64,000 nucleotides of DNA, from contig OX637353.1 of NCBI GenBank assembly GCA_951799405.1, positions 62,001 through 126,000 of the forward strand, given 5' to 3'. Under the pieces are notes generated by a model. The model did no database searches. It worked only from the letters and a program-made list of their open reading frames with translations, and was not told the DNA's origin. The position numbers and the translations under genes were made by a program. Shown in pieces: positions 53,653 through 64,000 of this stretch (positions are counted from its first letter, which is position 1; every line of letters starts with the position of its first letter). The DNA is from Agapetus fuscipes. Lineage: Eukaryota > Arthropoda > Insecta > Trichoptera > Glossosomatidae.

Positions 53653-54132
53653 TTGCTCACATATGAGGAGATGCAAACGGTGTTGACTCAAATCGAGAGT
53701 ATCATGAATTCTAGACCACTAAGTGTCATCAGTTCTGATCCTCACCCTGACGTTATAACTCCTGCGCATTTCTTGATGTCCACTCCCTTAAAACATCTGC
53801 CTGCTTCTGAGCTACCTGACACACCAGTTAATCTCACTCAGCGTAAAAATCTCCTGGATCAAATAGTGTCATCTTACTGGAAGCGATGGAGGGTAGAATA
53901 CCTGCACACTTTGCAGGTCAGACAAAAATGGCAAACCGATGTTAATGCAATTCAGGTAGGGACTGTTGTACTGATTGGGCAAGAGGACGCTCCTCCTTTG
54001 TCCTGGCCTCTGGGAATCATCACCAAGGTTTTCCCTGGGGATGATGGCGTGATTCGAGTAGCCGCAGTAAAGACTGAGCAAGGTTTTTACAAACGTCCGG
54101 TCGTCAAACTCTACCCATTGCCGACACAATAG
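53653..54132 (+). CDS. BEL/Pao pol C-terminal part after the nonsense codon
   Basis: This is the same frame as the gag-pol frame upstream, separated only by TAG at 53650-53652. It reads LLTYEEMQTVLTQIESIMNS and PLSVISSDP (end of the integrase core), then SSYWKRWRVEYLHTLQVRQK and GTVVLIGQEDAPPLSWPLG, typical of the C-terminal domain of BEL/Pao integrases (DUF5641-like). It stops at 54132. There is no sign of an independent start, so it is the tail of the same polyprotein. A single base change seems to have created the stop. Confidence 0.88.
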   Translation: MLTYEEMQTVLTQIESIMNSRPLSVISSDPHPDVITPAHFLMSTPLKHLPASELPDTPVNLTQRKNLLDQIVSSYWKRWRVEYLHTLQVRQKWQTDVNAIQVGTVVLIGQEDAPPLSWPLGIITKVFPGDDGVIRVAAVKTEQGFYKRPVVKLYPLPTQ

Positions 54133-54466
54133 ATTACTATTTAATTTCGTCTACTGAGTTAGTAGATCTTTACCATTGTACATATTTACCATGTTTAGAA
54201 TTAATCTTATGCTTTACTACTAAGCTTATCTGTTAGAACATGTTAAATCTAGCTTATTATATTGGCTTAAGTATTTTTGTGTCTAACCTGCTTACTTGTA
54301 GGCATACTTATTATATTAATTATATTAAGCTTCTCTAGTTTAAGATTTTCAAACATTGATTGGAATTATACCTATATATCATTTCTCGAATATTGTTTGT
54401 AAAAATCGACATGGTTTCTTTGAATATCTGGTTTGTGTTGCAAAGCTTTTTACTTTAAGTCTTTGC
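54133..54466 (+). other. BEL/Pao 3' untranslated region
   Basis: AT-rich, without frames, between the pol stop and the polypurine tract. Confidence 0.7.
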
Positions 54467-54479
54467 AAAGGGGGGTGTA
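54467..54479 (+). other. Polypurine tract
   Basis: AAAGGGGGGTGTA directly before the TGG start of the 3' LTR; it primes plus-strand DNA synthesis. Confidence 0.85.
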
Positions 54480-55072
54480 TGGTGACGCACAATTGAGCGT
54501 CATCTGTTTTATTTTTTAATTAAATTAGTCTAAGAAGCGAATTTCATGTTGGTCTTTCACAATCTGAAAAAAGTGCGGATAAAAATCGCAAGATGTCGGT
54601 ATCAACTTTTTTGACATCTGAGCAACGTGAGATTAGCAAGAATTGATGACTTCCATTTCCGTCGTGTTCGCAGTAGACACGTTTTTATATGTCTCTCGAC
54701 CGATTTGAAATTTACCGTTAAAATTTGTGAGTGAGTTGGATTGTTTTACATATAACTTGCAAGTGTGGCAGTTTGTGAACAGAGCTCAGCCCCACAGGAT
54801 CCTGAGAAACGAGCATCATCTTGGACCAGCAGAGCACAATTAGAGATGAGTGGCGGTCCTTTTGATTTTCGCTTCTTTGGTACGGGAAGTCGTCCAAAAT
54901 TGAAAGCCACCTATTGAAGGTTGGCTTTTGTTTGAGAGAGAAAATACCATAGGCATTAGATCTGTGTATTTTATATCTCGCATTGGAGAATACGTTGCAG
55001 TTTCTCCATTTGTTGTTTTTTTGTATTTATATTATACTCCCTGAGGGGCAAAACTTACACCTTGCCCCTGCA
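54480..55072 (+). repeat. 3' LTR of the BEL/Pao element
   Basis: 593 bp, same ends as the 5' LTR (TGGTGACGC ... CCCCTGCA), followed by the duplicated target GAATG. Confidence 0.95.
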
Positions 55073-56860
55073 GAATGTTTCTCTGTTCCTGAAAAGGTCG
55101 GCAAAATTGCAGGGCTTATGGTCAAGAGAGGCTGAAATTTTTATTTGTAATTACACATGCAGCGTTTGTAAGCGCAAACTCACTCTTGTCTGCTTGGGGG
55201 CATGCATTCAATATGAATTATAAAATGTATGTATGCAACTTCGATTTATATTCTAAAATTAAAAACATCAAGTGCCACAATTATATGTTAGCGTGAAAGA
55301 ACATTTGCCAGCTTGTGGGTGTGCATTGTATTTGAATCATCAAAACTCTTTTTGCAACTTAAGATTATAAATTAAGATAACCGTTGTTTAGGGATTTTTC
55401 AAACCCAAATTCCTTGACCTAAGGGTTAGTATGAGGCTTACCACCCATATCGCATAAATGGGTTCACTTAACTAATGTTCCCCCTGTTTCTGAATAGGTC
55501 GGCAAAAGTTGCATGGCTTATGGCTATGGGAGGCTGAAATTTTTATTTGTAATTACACATGCAGCATTTGTAAGCGCAAAGTCACTCATGTCTGCTTGGA
55601 GGCATGCATTGAATTTGAATTATAAAATGTATGTATGCAACTTAGATTTATATTCTAAAATTAAAAACATCAAGTGCCACAATTAAATGTTAGCGTGAAA
55701 TGACATTTCCCAGTTTGTGGGCGTGCAATCAATTTGAATCATCAAATAACTTTTTTTGCAACTTTAGATTATAAATTAAATTTAACATTGTTGAAGGATT
55801 TTTTAAACTCAAATCCTTGACGGATAGGTAAGTATGAGCTTGAATACCCATATCGCAAAAAATGGTTCACTTGACAAATGTTTCCCCTGTTTTTGAAAAG
55901 GTTGGCAAAAGTTGCAGGGCTTATGTTCATTATAGGCCTTAATTTTAATTTTTAAGTTAACATGCAGCATTTATAAGCGCGAACCCACTCATGTCTCCAG
56001 GGGGGCATGCATTGAATATGAATTATAAAAGTTATTGTATCTGTGCAACTTAGATTATATATTCTAATATTTAAAAAAGTCAAACGCCACAACTATATGT
56101 TAGCGTGAAATGACATTTGCCAGTTTGTGGGCGTGCATTCAATTTGAATCATCAAATAACTTTTTTTGCAACTTTAGATTATAAATTAAATTTAACGTTG
56201 TTGAAGGATTTTTCAAACTCAAATCCTTGACTTATAGGTAAGTATGAGCCTGAATACCCAAATCGCAAAAAATGGTTCACTTGACAAATGTTTCCCCTGT
56301 TTTTGTAAAGGTTGGCAAAAGTTGCAGGGCTTATGTTCATTAGAGGCCTTAATTTTAATTTGTAAGTTCACATGCAGCATTTATAAGTGCGAACCCACTC
56401 GTGTCTCCAGGGGGCATGCATTGAATATGAATTATAAAAGTTATTGTGTCTGTGCAACTTAGATTATATATTCTAATATTTAAAAAAAATCAAGCGCCAC
56501 AACTATATGTTAGCGTGAAATGACATTTGCCAGTTTGTGGGCGTGCATTCAATTTGAATCATCAAATAACTTTTTTTGCAACTTTAGATTATAAATTAAG
56601 ATAACCGTTGTTTAAGGATTTTTCAAACTCAAATTCCTTGACATCGCATAAATGGGTTCACTTAACAAATGTGCCCTGTTTCTGAAAAGGTCAGCAAAAG
56701 TTGCAGGGCTTATGGTCATGAGAGGCTGAAATTTTTATTTGTAAATACACATGCAGCATTTGTAAGCGCAAACTCACTCGTGTCTCCGAAAAGGAGTGCA
56801 TTGAATATGAATTATAAATGTTAATGCGTCTATGCAACTTAGATTGTAATATTGTAATAA
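55073..56860 (+). repeat. Tandem array of ~410-bp units related to the LINE A 3' end
   Basis: CCTTGAC landmarks at about 55411, 55815, 56226 and 56637 give a period of roughly 405-412 bp. Each unit has the first part of the ~250-bp repeat (GGTCGGCAAAAGTTGCA, CACATGCAGCATTT) plus an extra ~150 bp (CCACAACTATATGTTAGCG, TTTTTTTGCAACTTTAGATT). The first unit was cut by the BEL/Pao element (left remnant 47783-47830). The last lacks the GGTTGG block. Neighbouring units 3 and 4 are most alike, suggesting local duplication. Confidence 0.85.
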
Positions 56861-57433
56861 TACTTTAAAAAAATTAAATGCCGCAATAAGTACGGTTTCA
56901 TATAAAAAGTTGACCTAATCGATCGTCATTATTTCTAAAAAATACATGTTATAACTGGTTGAAGTATAATTTTGAAATAAATAAAGAATATAGGTAGGTA
57001 CTCAACGGAATTCAACCAAAAAAGAATCGACTTGGCAATGGCAACGATGGCAACTTTGAAGCCTATGTTGAAGTGCTGGCAATTTATTTGAAATTCGAAT
57101 GTCAAAATGAGTTTTGTTTCTCGCATAGGTTTTACATAAAAAGGTGTTGTGATTGATCATGTTTATTTATTTAAAAAACAACAATTTAAAATCTACTAAT
57201 GATGAGGAAGCACATCTCAAGTCCTGAACAATATTTGTTGTGAATATGACGTGCATCTGTTCAGGAGTTCTTCAGTTTGAATGCCATTAACGCACAACTA
57301 TTTTGTATGGGGAGGCCGTTGAATTTTATATTATAGGGGGATGTAAATAGTAGATTAATAAAGGTGTACATCGTAGGAAATCTAAACAACCTTACCATAT
57401 GCGCTGCACAAAAATTTATAAATTAGATTTAAC
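56861..57433. other. AT-rich spacer
   Basis: No feature recognised. Confidence 0.4.
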
Positions 57434-57837
57434 ATAGTCATGGACAAGTGTGTCAGAGATGCTAGACTTAATGATTGTGGATTGATGATAGGAGAGAGCA
57501 AAGTGAGTGTTCTACTGTATGCAGATGATGCAGTTCTTGTATCTGATTCAGCAGTAGAATTGCAAACAATGCTCTCTAAATTGAATGAAGCTTTGTTAGG
57601 TAACCATTTGAAGTTGAATGCAAATAAGACGAAAGTGTTGATTTTTGAAAGAGATGATGAAAGTATGAATTATGAATTTAAAATTAATGGAATGAATGTT
57701 GATGTCGTAAATGAGTTTGTATACCTGGGAAGTAAGTTTGAAAAAGATGTAAGAATGACCGGTGAATTTTAAAGAAGAATAATGAAAGGCAAATGCGTAC
57801 TGGGTGCTACCGCTAGCATCGCCAAGAACCAGAATCT
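57434..57837 (+). pseudogene. LINE A fragment (reverse transcriptase centre)
   Basis: Reads VMDKCVRDARLNDCGL, SVLLYADDAVLVSDSAVELQ, TMLSKLNEALLGNHLKLN and EFVYLGSKFEKDVRMTGEF, then a stop (TAA) at 57770-57772, and continues MKGKCVLGATASIAKNQN. Very close to the long LINE A copy at about 18810-18410. It is truncated on both sides and ends where the LTR-like segment begins at 57838. Confidence 0.9.
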
Positions 57838-58689
57838 TTCGCGTCAGGCTGGTGAGAAGGTTATAAAAGCCGCCGACGCCCCACATTCTGGGACAGAAGC
57901 TCGTCCAAGCCTACACAGACAGCACGGACCAGGTGGCCGAAAAATATCCATCTGGGAGGCCTGAGTCGCCGTTATTTCCTGCACCAACAGCCCCTGGCCG
58001 CGCCTGGGTCCCCAGTGGCGGATTCCTCTGAAGGGTGGAGCCCCTGTTTTACCCACCGCAAGCGCCCGCTTGGCTACTTGCTTTGTGCTGCTCGATATCC
58101 GGAGCCCCGTGCCCGAAGGTCCTCAGGAGAACGGAGTGCCTGCCCCGTCCAGGCTAGAGCACCAGTCTTATCGCGGGCTGCCAACAGGGCTGAGCCCCGT
58201 GCCGCAATTCCTCCGGAGTGTGGAGCACCCGACCTCCTCCTGCCAAAAGCGTCGCCGTGCCTAGAGGCAGGCGCCCCGAACATCGACTCTACCAGCATTA
58301 GGACTTCTCTCCGTAACCGTGAGCGTATCGAAGCATTTAATTCATTAACCCATTAACATTGAACCAGATAGTCGTGCAGTTTAGCGTGGTGATACTCTCA
58401 ATTGTCTGTTGTAATTTATAAAAATAAACCCCGTCTTTCCTTTACCTGGTGTTTACCTACCATACTCTATATTTTGAACCTCTTTAGCATCAGTGGAAAG
58501 CGAGCAAGGTGTTGGGTCATGAACACCACCCTGAGGAGTCTCTTTTGCTAGCCGGGCATCTGCAAAAGCGCGCAACCTAACCTCAAAGGAGCCCTCTTGT
58601 CCGTTGTCGGAATCCTAACCTCAAAGAGGTGACGGTTCGCGGCAGCGGGGGGCCCAGCAGGGCCGCGCTTCAAACCAATTTCATTACAA
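57838..58689 (+). repeat. LTR-like segment, long form with GC-rich insert
   Basis: Shares its ends with 37184-37560: TTCGCGTCA.GCTGGT, TATAAAAG (57862-57869), AATAAA (58423-58428), GACGGTTCGCGGCAGCGG and TCATTACAA. Between about 57932 and 58400 there are 470 bp absent from the other copy, unusually G+C-rich for this window (GGCCGCGCCTGGG, GGCAGGCGCCCCGAA). Open frames at 58015-58356 are in this GC-rich part and match nothing I know. Probably the LTR or leader of a retroelement. Confidence 0.5.
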
Positions 58690-61600
58690 GATTTATAGAT
58701 AGATGGTGAGCATAAAGGCAGTACGGGTTACATATATAGGTGAGTAAAATGTTTTTTGAATGCCATGCGTCGTTTTTGTTTAACAACTGTCCCTAGATTT
58801 TCTTTGTCTTACTTATTTAAACGTTCGTATGTAGATTTATGGTCCAGAAATACAAATCGAATTTTCTTTGGTGTTTTAAATTTTAGTATTTATAAGTCTC
58901 TTCCATGTCTGTTCTATTCGGTCGTTTAGAAATTTATAATTTACCTGATCACTAACCTTTGCTATGTTTTTGATAAATCTGATTATTAATTAGTAAGGTT
59001 TTTTTTTAATCAATAACGTTTTTAAAAAATCCTGTACCTACGAAATAGTTACTACTATTCTATGTGTATGTAGAAAATACATCAAAAAGTAAAAGTAGTG
59101 GTGGTGGGATACTAAAACTTACCGTGGATTATTTGTATTATTAATGTGTGAGCATTATACAAAATTATACAAGTACGCCAGAGCAGAGGTCTACTGAAAT
59201 TTAGAATGAGGGTATTTCTTGCGAGGAGATCGTAGCGGTCAGGAAACACTTAGCCGCGTACAAGAGAATTCATTACGAAGACCGCTGCTACCTATATATG
59301 TACGGGAACATCCCAAATGGAGTCTAAGCACACAGTTAATGAATACAATGAGTCAATGCTGTAACTAGCAGTACTACTTACGTGACACTAGGCGCTCATG
59401 GCGGCTTCACCAGAGATCACTTGTATTCTCTCTCGTGTCTAGGAAATAGGAAATTCCATATAAGAACCCAGATTATTAAATATAACATTACATTAAATAA
59501 TAAATCTGAAGATTATGTACCTTTGGTTGTTAGGAAGTAGAGCCCATACTACAAAATATGGTTCACTGTTTAATACAAAACGACTGGAATTGCAAAGAGT
59601 TTTTTTCATTTGCTTTTCATTTTTTTTCTTTTGTCTGTGCAGTGTGCTATGTTTTTCTTAACTTTTGGAAAGATTCGTTAAAAACTCAAATGTTTAGTAT
59701 GGAAAGATTTTGATTAAAATATCATTTCGAGGATACCTAGGATTGACCTTTATAAAGGTCCAATGAAACACTTCTGTATCTTGACATGATGAAGGTGTTG
59801 AATATGTTAGCAGCTTGAACAGTACTGCCGGTGAAGTTCTAGGTTTGCGGTTTATCGGACAAGTCACAAGATGGAGAGTTTCAAACTATCAGAGACTAGT
59901 TAATGCCGACTTTATACAATCAGCTTTATGTTAGCACTAAAAGAATTTGCAAATAAAAGAGGGTATTTAGGGGTCTGTGGAGATACTCTGGCGTGGCAAA
60001 CGAGTGCCTAGAAAACATTTATTTCTTTGACACAACAGGAGTACCTAAAGGTCCTCTAGAGGTGCAAAAGCGGGCATCTAATAACACTTGAAACACTAGA
60101 AGTTTATCTAAAAAACAATTCTATTATTTAAAAGCAAATACTTCGTTCTTCTCTCTTAATAGTAATACCTGCCCGAAAATATAGCCACATTCTCCATCTT
60201 GACTTTTAATCTATTTGTTGGTTTCTACCTCGGATAGCCTATGAAGATAGATCGATAAATTTCGAAAACGCTTAGACAGATAGTCGGAAAAAATACTTTA
60301 AAAACGCTACTAAGCTACACGTATGGTGCAACTTCTTGCCGCGAGGAGTGTGACCACAAACACAGTGACACGAGAATTTTATATATAAAGATTATTTAGA
60401 TAGTCGATACAAGAGCATTGCCTTATCCTTCCCAGAAGCACTTACTGTGCTGGCAGTATTTAGTCCCGCCCACCGCCGTATATGCTCACCACTTACTAAT
60501 GAGTTTTGAGTCTAATGAAGAAACATAAGAGTTTCTCGGAAGCTTTTTGTCTCAAATAAAATGATCTTTATAGGCTTAAGAAGTATTCCTAGCTTCCAAA
60601 TAATATTTTCATGTACAAAAAAAAAACATTGTGTCACTAAAAATATCAACAACATTGTTTAAAAATATGAAGCGGAGAAAGCAAAGGAAAATAAATAAAG
60701 GGAGTTTAAGAAAACGAAATGAAATGTGGCAAAAATGACGCCACTCAATTAATTATGAATGGCGTTATTTTTACCACATATGTATTAACTTAGACATATT
60801 TCATTTGAAAAATAATGTTTCCATTGAAGGATTTAAAAAATGTTTCTTAATCAATTATTCAAAAGCTAAAGGTAAGTTAACTTTTATCAGCTGCATGAGC
60901 AATCAGGTGCATACGAATAGCTAGTATAATGTGTACCTATTTGCAATTGTTGGACTCCGCCTACATATCAATTAAAAAATGTATGATATTTTTTTTTTCT
61001 CATATTAGTGTAACCTAATGCTTACGAATGTTTTCAAAACCAGTTTATGGTGGAATTCAGTTTTCTTTAAACTCATTTGTGCTCTCAAAGGCTAAGTGAG
61101 CACAGTTATGAAATATTACCATACGTTAATCTTAAAGCTGCATTCAGTACAAAACTTTCCCACTCTAAATGATAATTAGACCTTTTCCCGCTGGCTGAAG
61201 CTCCAGCTAGATATCTAGAGCACAGATCCTCCGTTGCGTTGTCTGAGAGGTTCGTGTGGTGTACACTTACAACTCTGTACACTAACAATTCACTCTAGTC
61301 AAGAAACGCTTGTAAGCATGATGTTTTAATAACGAATAAAAATCCTGCCCTCTCTACAACTCTAAGATCATAGGGTATTCTACAGCAGAAAGCTGGCCCT
61401 AAAAAAAGGACGATTAAGTTATCTGCTGTGCTACATCATTTTGGAACAATTCATTTACGCAGATCTTAATGCCTGCCGTATACCTAGTGTTCACGACATT
61501 GTTCTCATGACATTGAAAGTTTTCCAAAATGTCTTTCAAATAATATTATTTTTGTTATAACTGAAAACATGCAAGAGAGAGCGTAGCGAAGCACCTTTAG

Positions 61601-62224
61601 TTAAGTGCGTTTTCCTGTAAATTACAAGGGAGTGTAATCACTAGGCCGTGAGAGGTCACATAGGCGCGTGGGTGTGTGCCGTGCCGTGTACGCTGGGAGC
61701 GCGACCAAAGACTCATCAAGGGACACCGCGTAATGGAAAAGACAACAAATATAACAACGTTTTTATTATAGGTAATTTTCATTATTTTCACTTTAAGTAT
61801 ACCGAGGATACGTCGTAGGTTTTTATTTCCTAGCTATGTTTTAATTTATACGTACATGTAGTTTTGATACGAATATTTTTATTTTAAATAATATTGTTCA
61901 AAATTGTATTTTTTGTACAAATAAAAAAAAAACTTTTGTAAAATAGGTACCTACATGGAAAACATTGAAAAATAAAAATACCAAAAACATTACGACACGT
62001 GCCTAAACAATTTAGTTGATAAAAATGTACATAATATTCTAAGTGACTTTCGATTTGGAAAGAATAACAACTCTTCATATGTTCATACCACAGATCACGG
62101 GTTCATACGTCTTGATATATATATTAACAGGTTTCACTGATTTTTACATCGTAAAAAATAATTTCTAAATTATTATAAAATGAAAAATAAATAAATAATA
62201 ATCTAAAATAAAAATATTTTGTTA
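58690..62224. other. 3.5-kb stretch without recognised features
   Basis: AT-rich; no frame over about 65 codons and no known repeat apart from the palindrome at 60725-60778. If the window holds host single-copy intergenic or intronic sequence, this is the best candidate. A faint match to the LINE A repeat (CCCATACTACAAAATATGG near 59545) is too weak to call. Confidence 0.5.
60725..60778. repeat. 54-bp inverted repeat
   Basis: 22-bp arms TGTGGCAAAAATGACGCC.. / ..GGCGTTATTTTTACCACA around AATTAATTAT, with two mismatches and one G-T pair. It could be a miniature element or a structured transcript. Confidence 0.75.
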
Positions 62225-62385
62225 AACTTGTAGTTTTATTTTCACAATAATTAATTTTATTTGACTCGAGTTCTTTCAACCGTAAACTTTCAGGTCATTA
62301 TCAAGAGTGATGAATAAATGTCAAATCAAAATTATTAAGAACAAAAACCCTAGATCAAAATTACACAAATTAAAATAAAAGGTGG
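62225..62385 (-). repeat. AT-rich dispersed repeat, minus copy
   Basis: TTTTATTTTCACAATAATTAA, CTTTCAGGTCATTATCAAGA and GATCAAAATTACACAAATT mirror 21560-21680. Confidence 0.65.
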
Positions 62386-62744
62386 TACGACACATCAAAA
62401 ATGTATGGGGCAATCCGTCAGGCAAATATGAAAAACTACTGAAGTTTTACTTTATTCTAAACTTTTAATGTATTGAAAATATAATGTTGATTGCGCTATT
62501 CTAATATGAAATCAATCTGAAATCGCTAAGGTATTCATTTCGGTCATTAAATTATGTGTAAATTTCAATGTCTGCGCCATTGTTTGCGCCGACCAACGAT
62601 ATATATTTTTATCTTGGACACAAACCACCCATACTCTAGTTTCCCTTCAATACGAATAAATCTTTATCCTTTTACAAACCACCCATAATAATTATTTTAA
62701 TAGTTATTTGTTACGCTTTATAAACAGTTTTTTTCTCCCAGCTA

Positions 62745-63170
62745 GCCGTGGAAGCTCTGGCCTAACGGCGTGCGTAGCCGACTGCAGATGCAAAGATGAT
62801 AGGTTCGAATCCGGTTGACACTGTATATTTTTAATTTTTTACACTTGTTGTTTTCTTTTTTTAGATATTATACTTTTTTTTATACAAATACAACATATTT
62901 GAAAACTTAACTATTAAAGTTAGTCAAAATAATAATAACAAAACAATACAAAATATTAGTACCTGAGTAGTAATATTTTGTACCTGACGATGGAAACATT
63001 GTTTCCGAAACCGGTCGTAAATTATTGAATTTTACGCGCCCCGTTACCTAATACAATTTGTTTATTATTTGTAATTTTAATTTTTTATATTAATACCTGT
63101 TTCTGGCCAGATAGAATAGGTTGGTGAATTGCATTCCTCTTCACAAATCTATTTTTTAATTTAAAAAATA
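62745..63170 (+). mobile_element. tRNA-derived SINE, second family
   Basis: A-box TGGCCTAACGG (62758-62768) and B-box AGGTTCGAATCC (62801-62812) lie in tRNA spacing. The body includes CCTGACGATGGAAACATTG and CCGAAACCGGTCGTAAATT, a block seen in several insect SINEs. The end (AATACCTGTTTCTGGCCAGA, ATTGCATTCCTCTTCAC) recurs at 6185-6240. Confidence 0.75.
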
Positions 63171-63189
63171 TAAATATGTGGTAACAAAA

Positions 63190-63430
63190 TTGGTATGCGG
63201 CTGACCACCCATGCTGTAAAAATGGTTCTTTTTGCCAATGTCACCCCTGTCTCAGGGAAGGACGGCAAGAGTTGCAGGGTGTATGTCCATTTGGGATTTG
63301 GTTTTTATGTTGTAAGTTCACATGAGGCATGTGCAAGCGCAAATTTGTTCGTGTCTGGTTGTGAGAATGCATGTAATGTGAATCTCCAATGTAACATTTA
63401 TTTGCCACTTAGATTAGATTAGATTAGATA
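63190..63430 (+). repeat. LINE A 3'-end repeat
   Basis: TTGGTATGCGGCTGACCACC through GCCACTTAGATTAGATTAG, with the usual tail. It lacks the TTCCTTGAC start. Confidence 0.85.
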
Positions 63431-63439
63431 TAAAAATTT

Positions 63440-63612
63440 CACACTTCGTCCCCACGACTTTTTGGCCAACGACATTTCGGTCAAAGACAAATCGGTCAAC
63501 GACAACCCGTCCAAAGACAACTCGGCCATAGATAAATCGGTCACACGACACTTCGTCCACACGACTTTTCGGCCAACGACATTTCGGCCAAAGACAAATT
63601 GGTAGACAAATT
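63440..63612 (-). repeat. Degenerate ~16-bp tandem array, inverted relative
   Basis: Units such as CGACATTTCGGTCAAAG and CGACACTTCGTCCACA are the reverse complement of those at 40829-41030. The minus-strand frame 63414-63755 is partly this repeat translated. Confidence 0.8.
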
Positions 63613-63796
63613 GTAGAAAATTTCATAAGCCTTAAAAATTGACAACTATATTTTATTCTTGTATTGAAAATATAAAAAAAAAATTGCCCAGAATCTGTAC
63701 TCGACTTTCTTGCAAAAATTAACCCACTGTTTGACGTATGTAAAGCTAAAATCATCTACCAGCTTATGCCGTTTCAATAAAAATATAATATACATA

Positions 63797-64000
63797 TCTA
63801 TACATATATACAAAAGAAAGTCGTGTTAGTTACACTATCCATAACTCAAGAACGGCTGAACTGATTTGGCTGAAAATTGGTAGGGAGGTAGCTTAGAACC
63901 AAGAAAAGGACATAGGATACTTTTTATATCCTTTTTATACTTTTTTTTATACTTTTTTTCATAAAATGACATAAAACGTGGTAGGTATAATTAAAAAAAA
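63797..64000 (+). mobile_element. Helitron 5' end, cut by the window edge
   Basis: An A is followed by TCTATACATATATAC, then AAGTCGTGTTAGTTACACTA and GAACGGCTGAACTGATTTGG. I know this block as the conserved left end of Helitron families spread over Lepidoptera and other insects. The remainder lies outside the window. Confidence 0.7.

Larger units (their letters stand above)
47831..55072 (+). mobile_element. BEL/Pao LTR retrotransposon, nearly intact, 7,242 bp
   Basis: Two LTRs (47831-48419 and 54480-55072), a primer-binding site one base after the left LTR, a polypurine tract before the right LTR, a gag-pol frame with one nonsense codon, and a 5-bp target duplication GAATG (47826-47830 and 55073-55077). 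The LTRs differ by about two substitutions and two short indels over ~590 bp, so insertion is recent compared with everything around it. No env-like frame follows pol. It sits in an array of LINE A-related repeats. Confidence 0.95.

Noticed and set aside
58015..58356. 113-codon Pro/Arg/Ala-rich frame
   Set aside because: Lies in a GC-rich non-coding block where stop codons are rare; competing frames exist on both strands.
62750..62825. Functional tRNA gene
   Set aside because: Boxes fit, but the arms do not, and a dispersed SINE body follows.

Overview
The window looks like nuclear DNA from an insect, most likely a moth or butterfly. That is inferred from the mobile-element mix: Helitrons starting TCTATAC and ending CTAGT, RTE-type LINEs, BEL/Pao and Gypsy LTR elements, mariner, tRNA-derived SINEs, and very AT-rich spacers. 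I could not recognise a single host protein-coding gene. The sequence is a nested graveyard of transposable elements, and many long reading frames are reverse transcriptases, fragments of them, or tandem-repeat artefacts.

Left part (1-6.4 kb): a transposase scrap, a 122-bp foldback, many copies of one ~250-bp repeat, and a 1.2-kb minisatellite of a 17-bp unit that expanded inside one of those copies. From 6,420 to 17,416 lie two head-to-tail copies of a ~2.5-kb non-autonomous Helitron. The second copy is interrupted by a Jockey/CR1-like LINE (9,527-12,410) and by a 2.9-kb TG...CA insertion (12,876-15,781), both with target-site duplications readable against the first copy.

Middle (17.5-43.6 kb): LINE A (minus strand, cut by a 200-N gap), a mariner pseudogene, LINE B with an intact 1,107-codon frame, a 486-bp hAT-type MITE, a LINE B copy with a second LINE B inserted in the opposite direction, an RTE LINE joined to a Gypsy pol tail, LTR-like sequence, a composite 5S rRNA/tRNA-derived SINE, and an RTE fragment split by a tRNA-SINE. 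The ~250-bp repeat found throughout is the 3' end of LINE A: it follows the LINE A frame in the long copy and in two separate 5'-truncated insertions.

Right part (43.7-64 kb): a solo LTR, a decayed multi-copy gene of unknown function, a nearly intact 7.2-kb BEL/Pao element (47,831-55,072) with almost identical LTRs and one nonsense codon, an array of ~410-bp repeats, a LINE A fragment ending at a GC-rich LTR-like segment, about 3.5 kb with nothing recognisable, a SINE, and the start of a third Helitron at the edge.

The elements do not form a pathway. What can be read is insertion order: repeats first, then Helitron duplication, then LINE and LTR insertions. All alignments here were done by eye.
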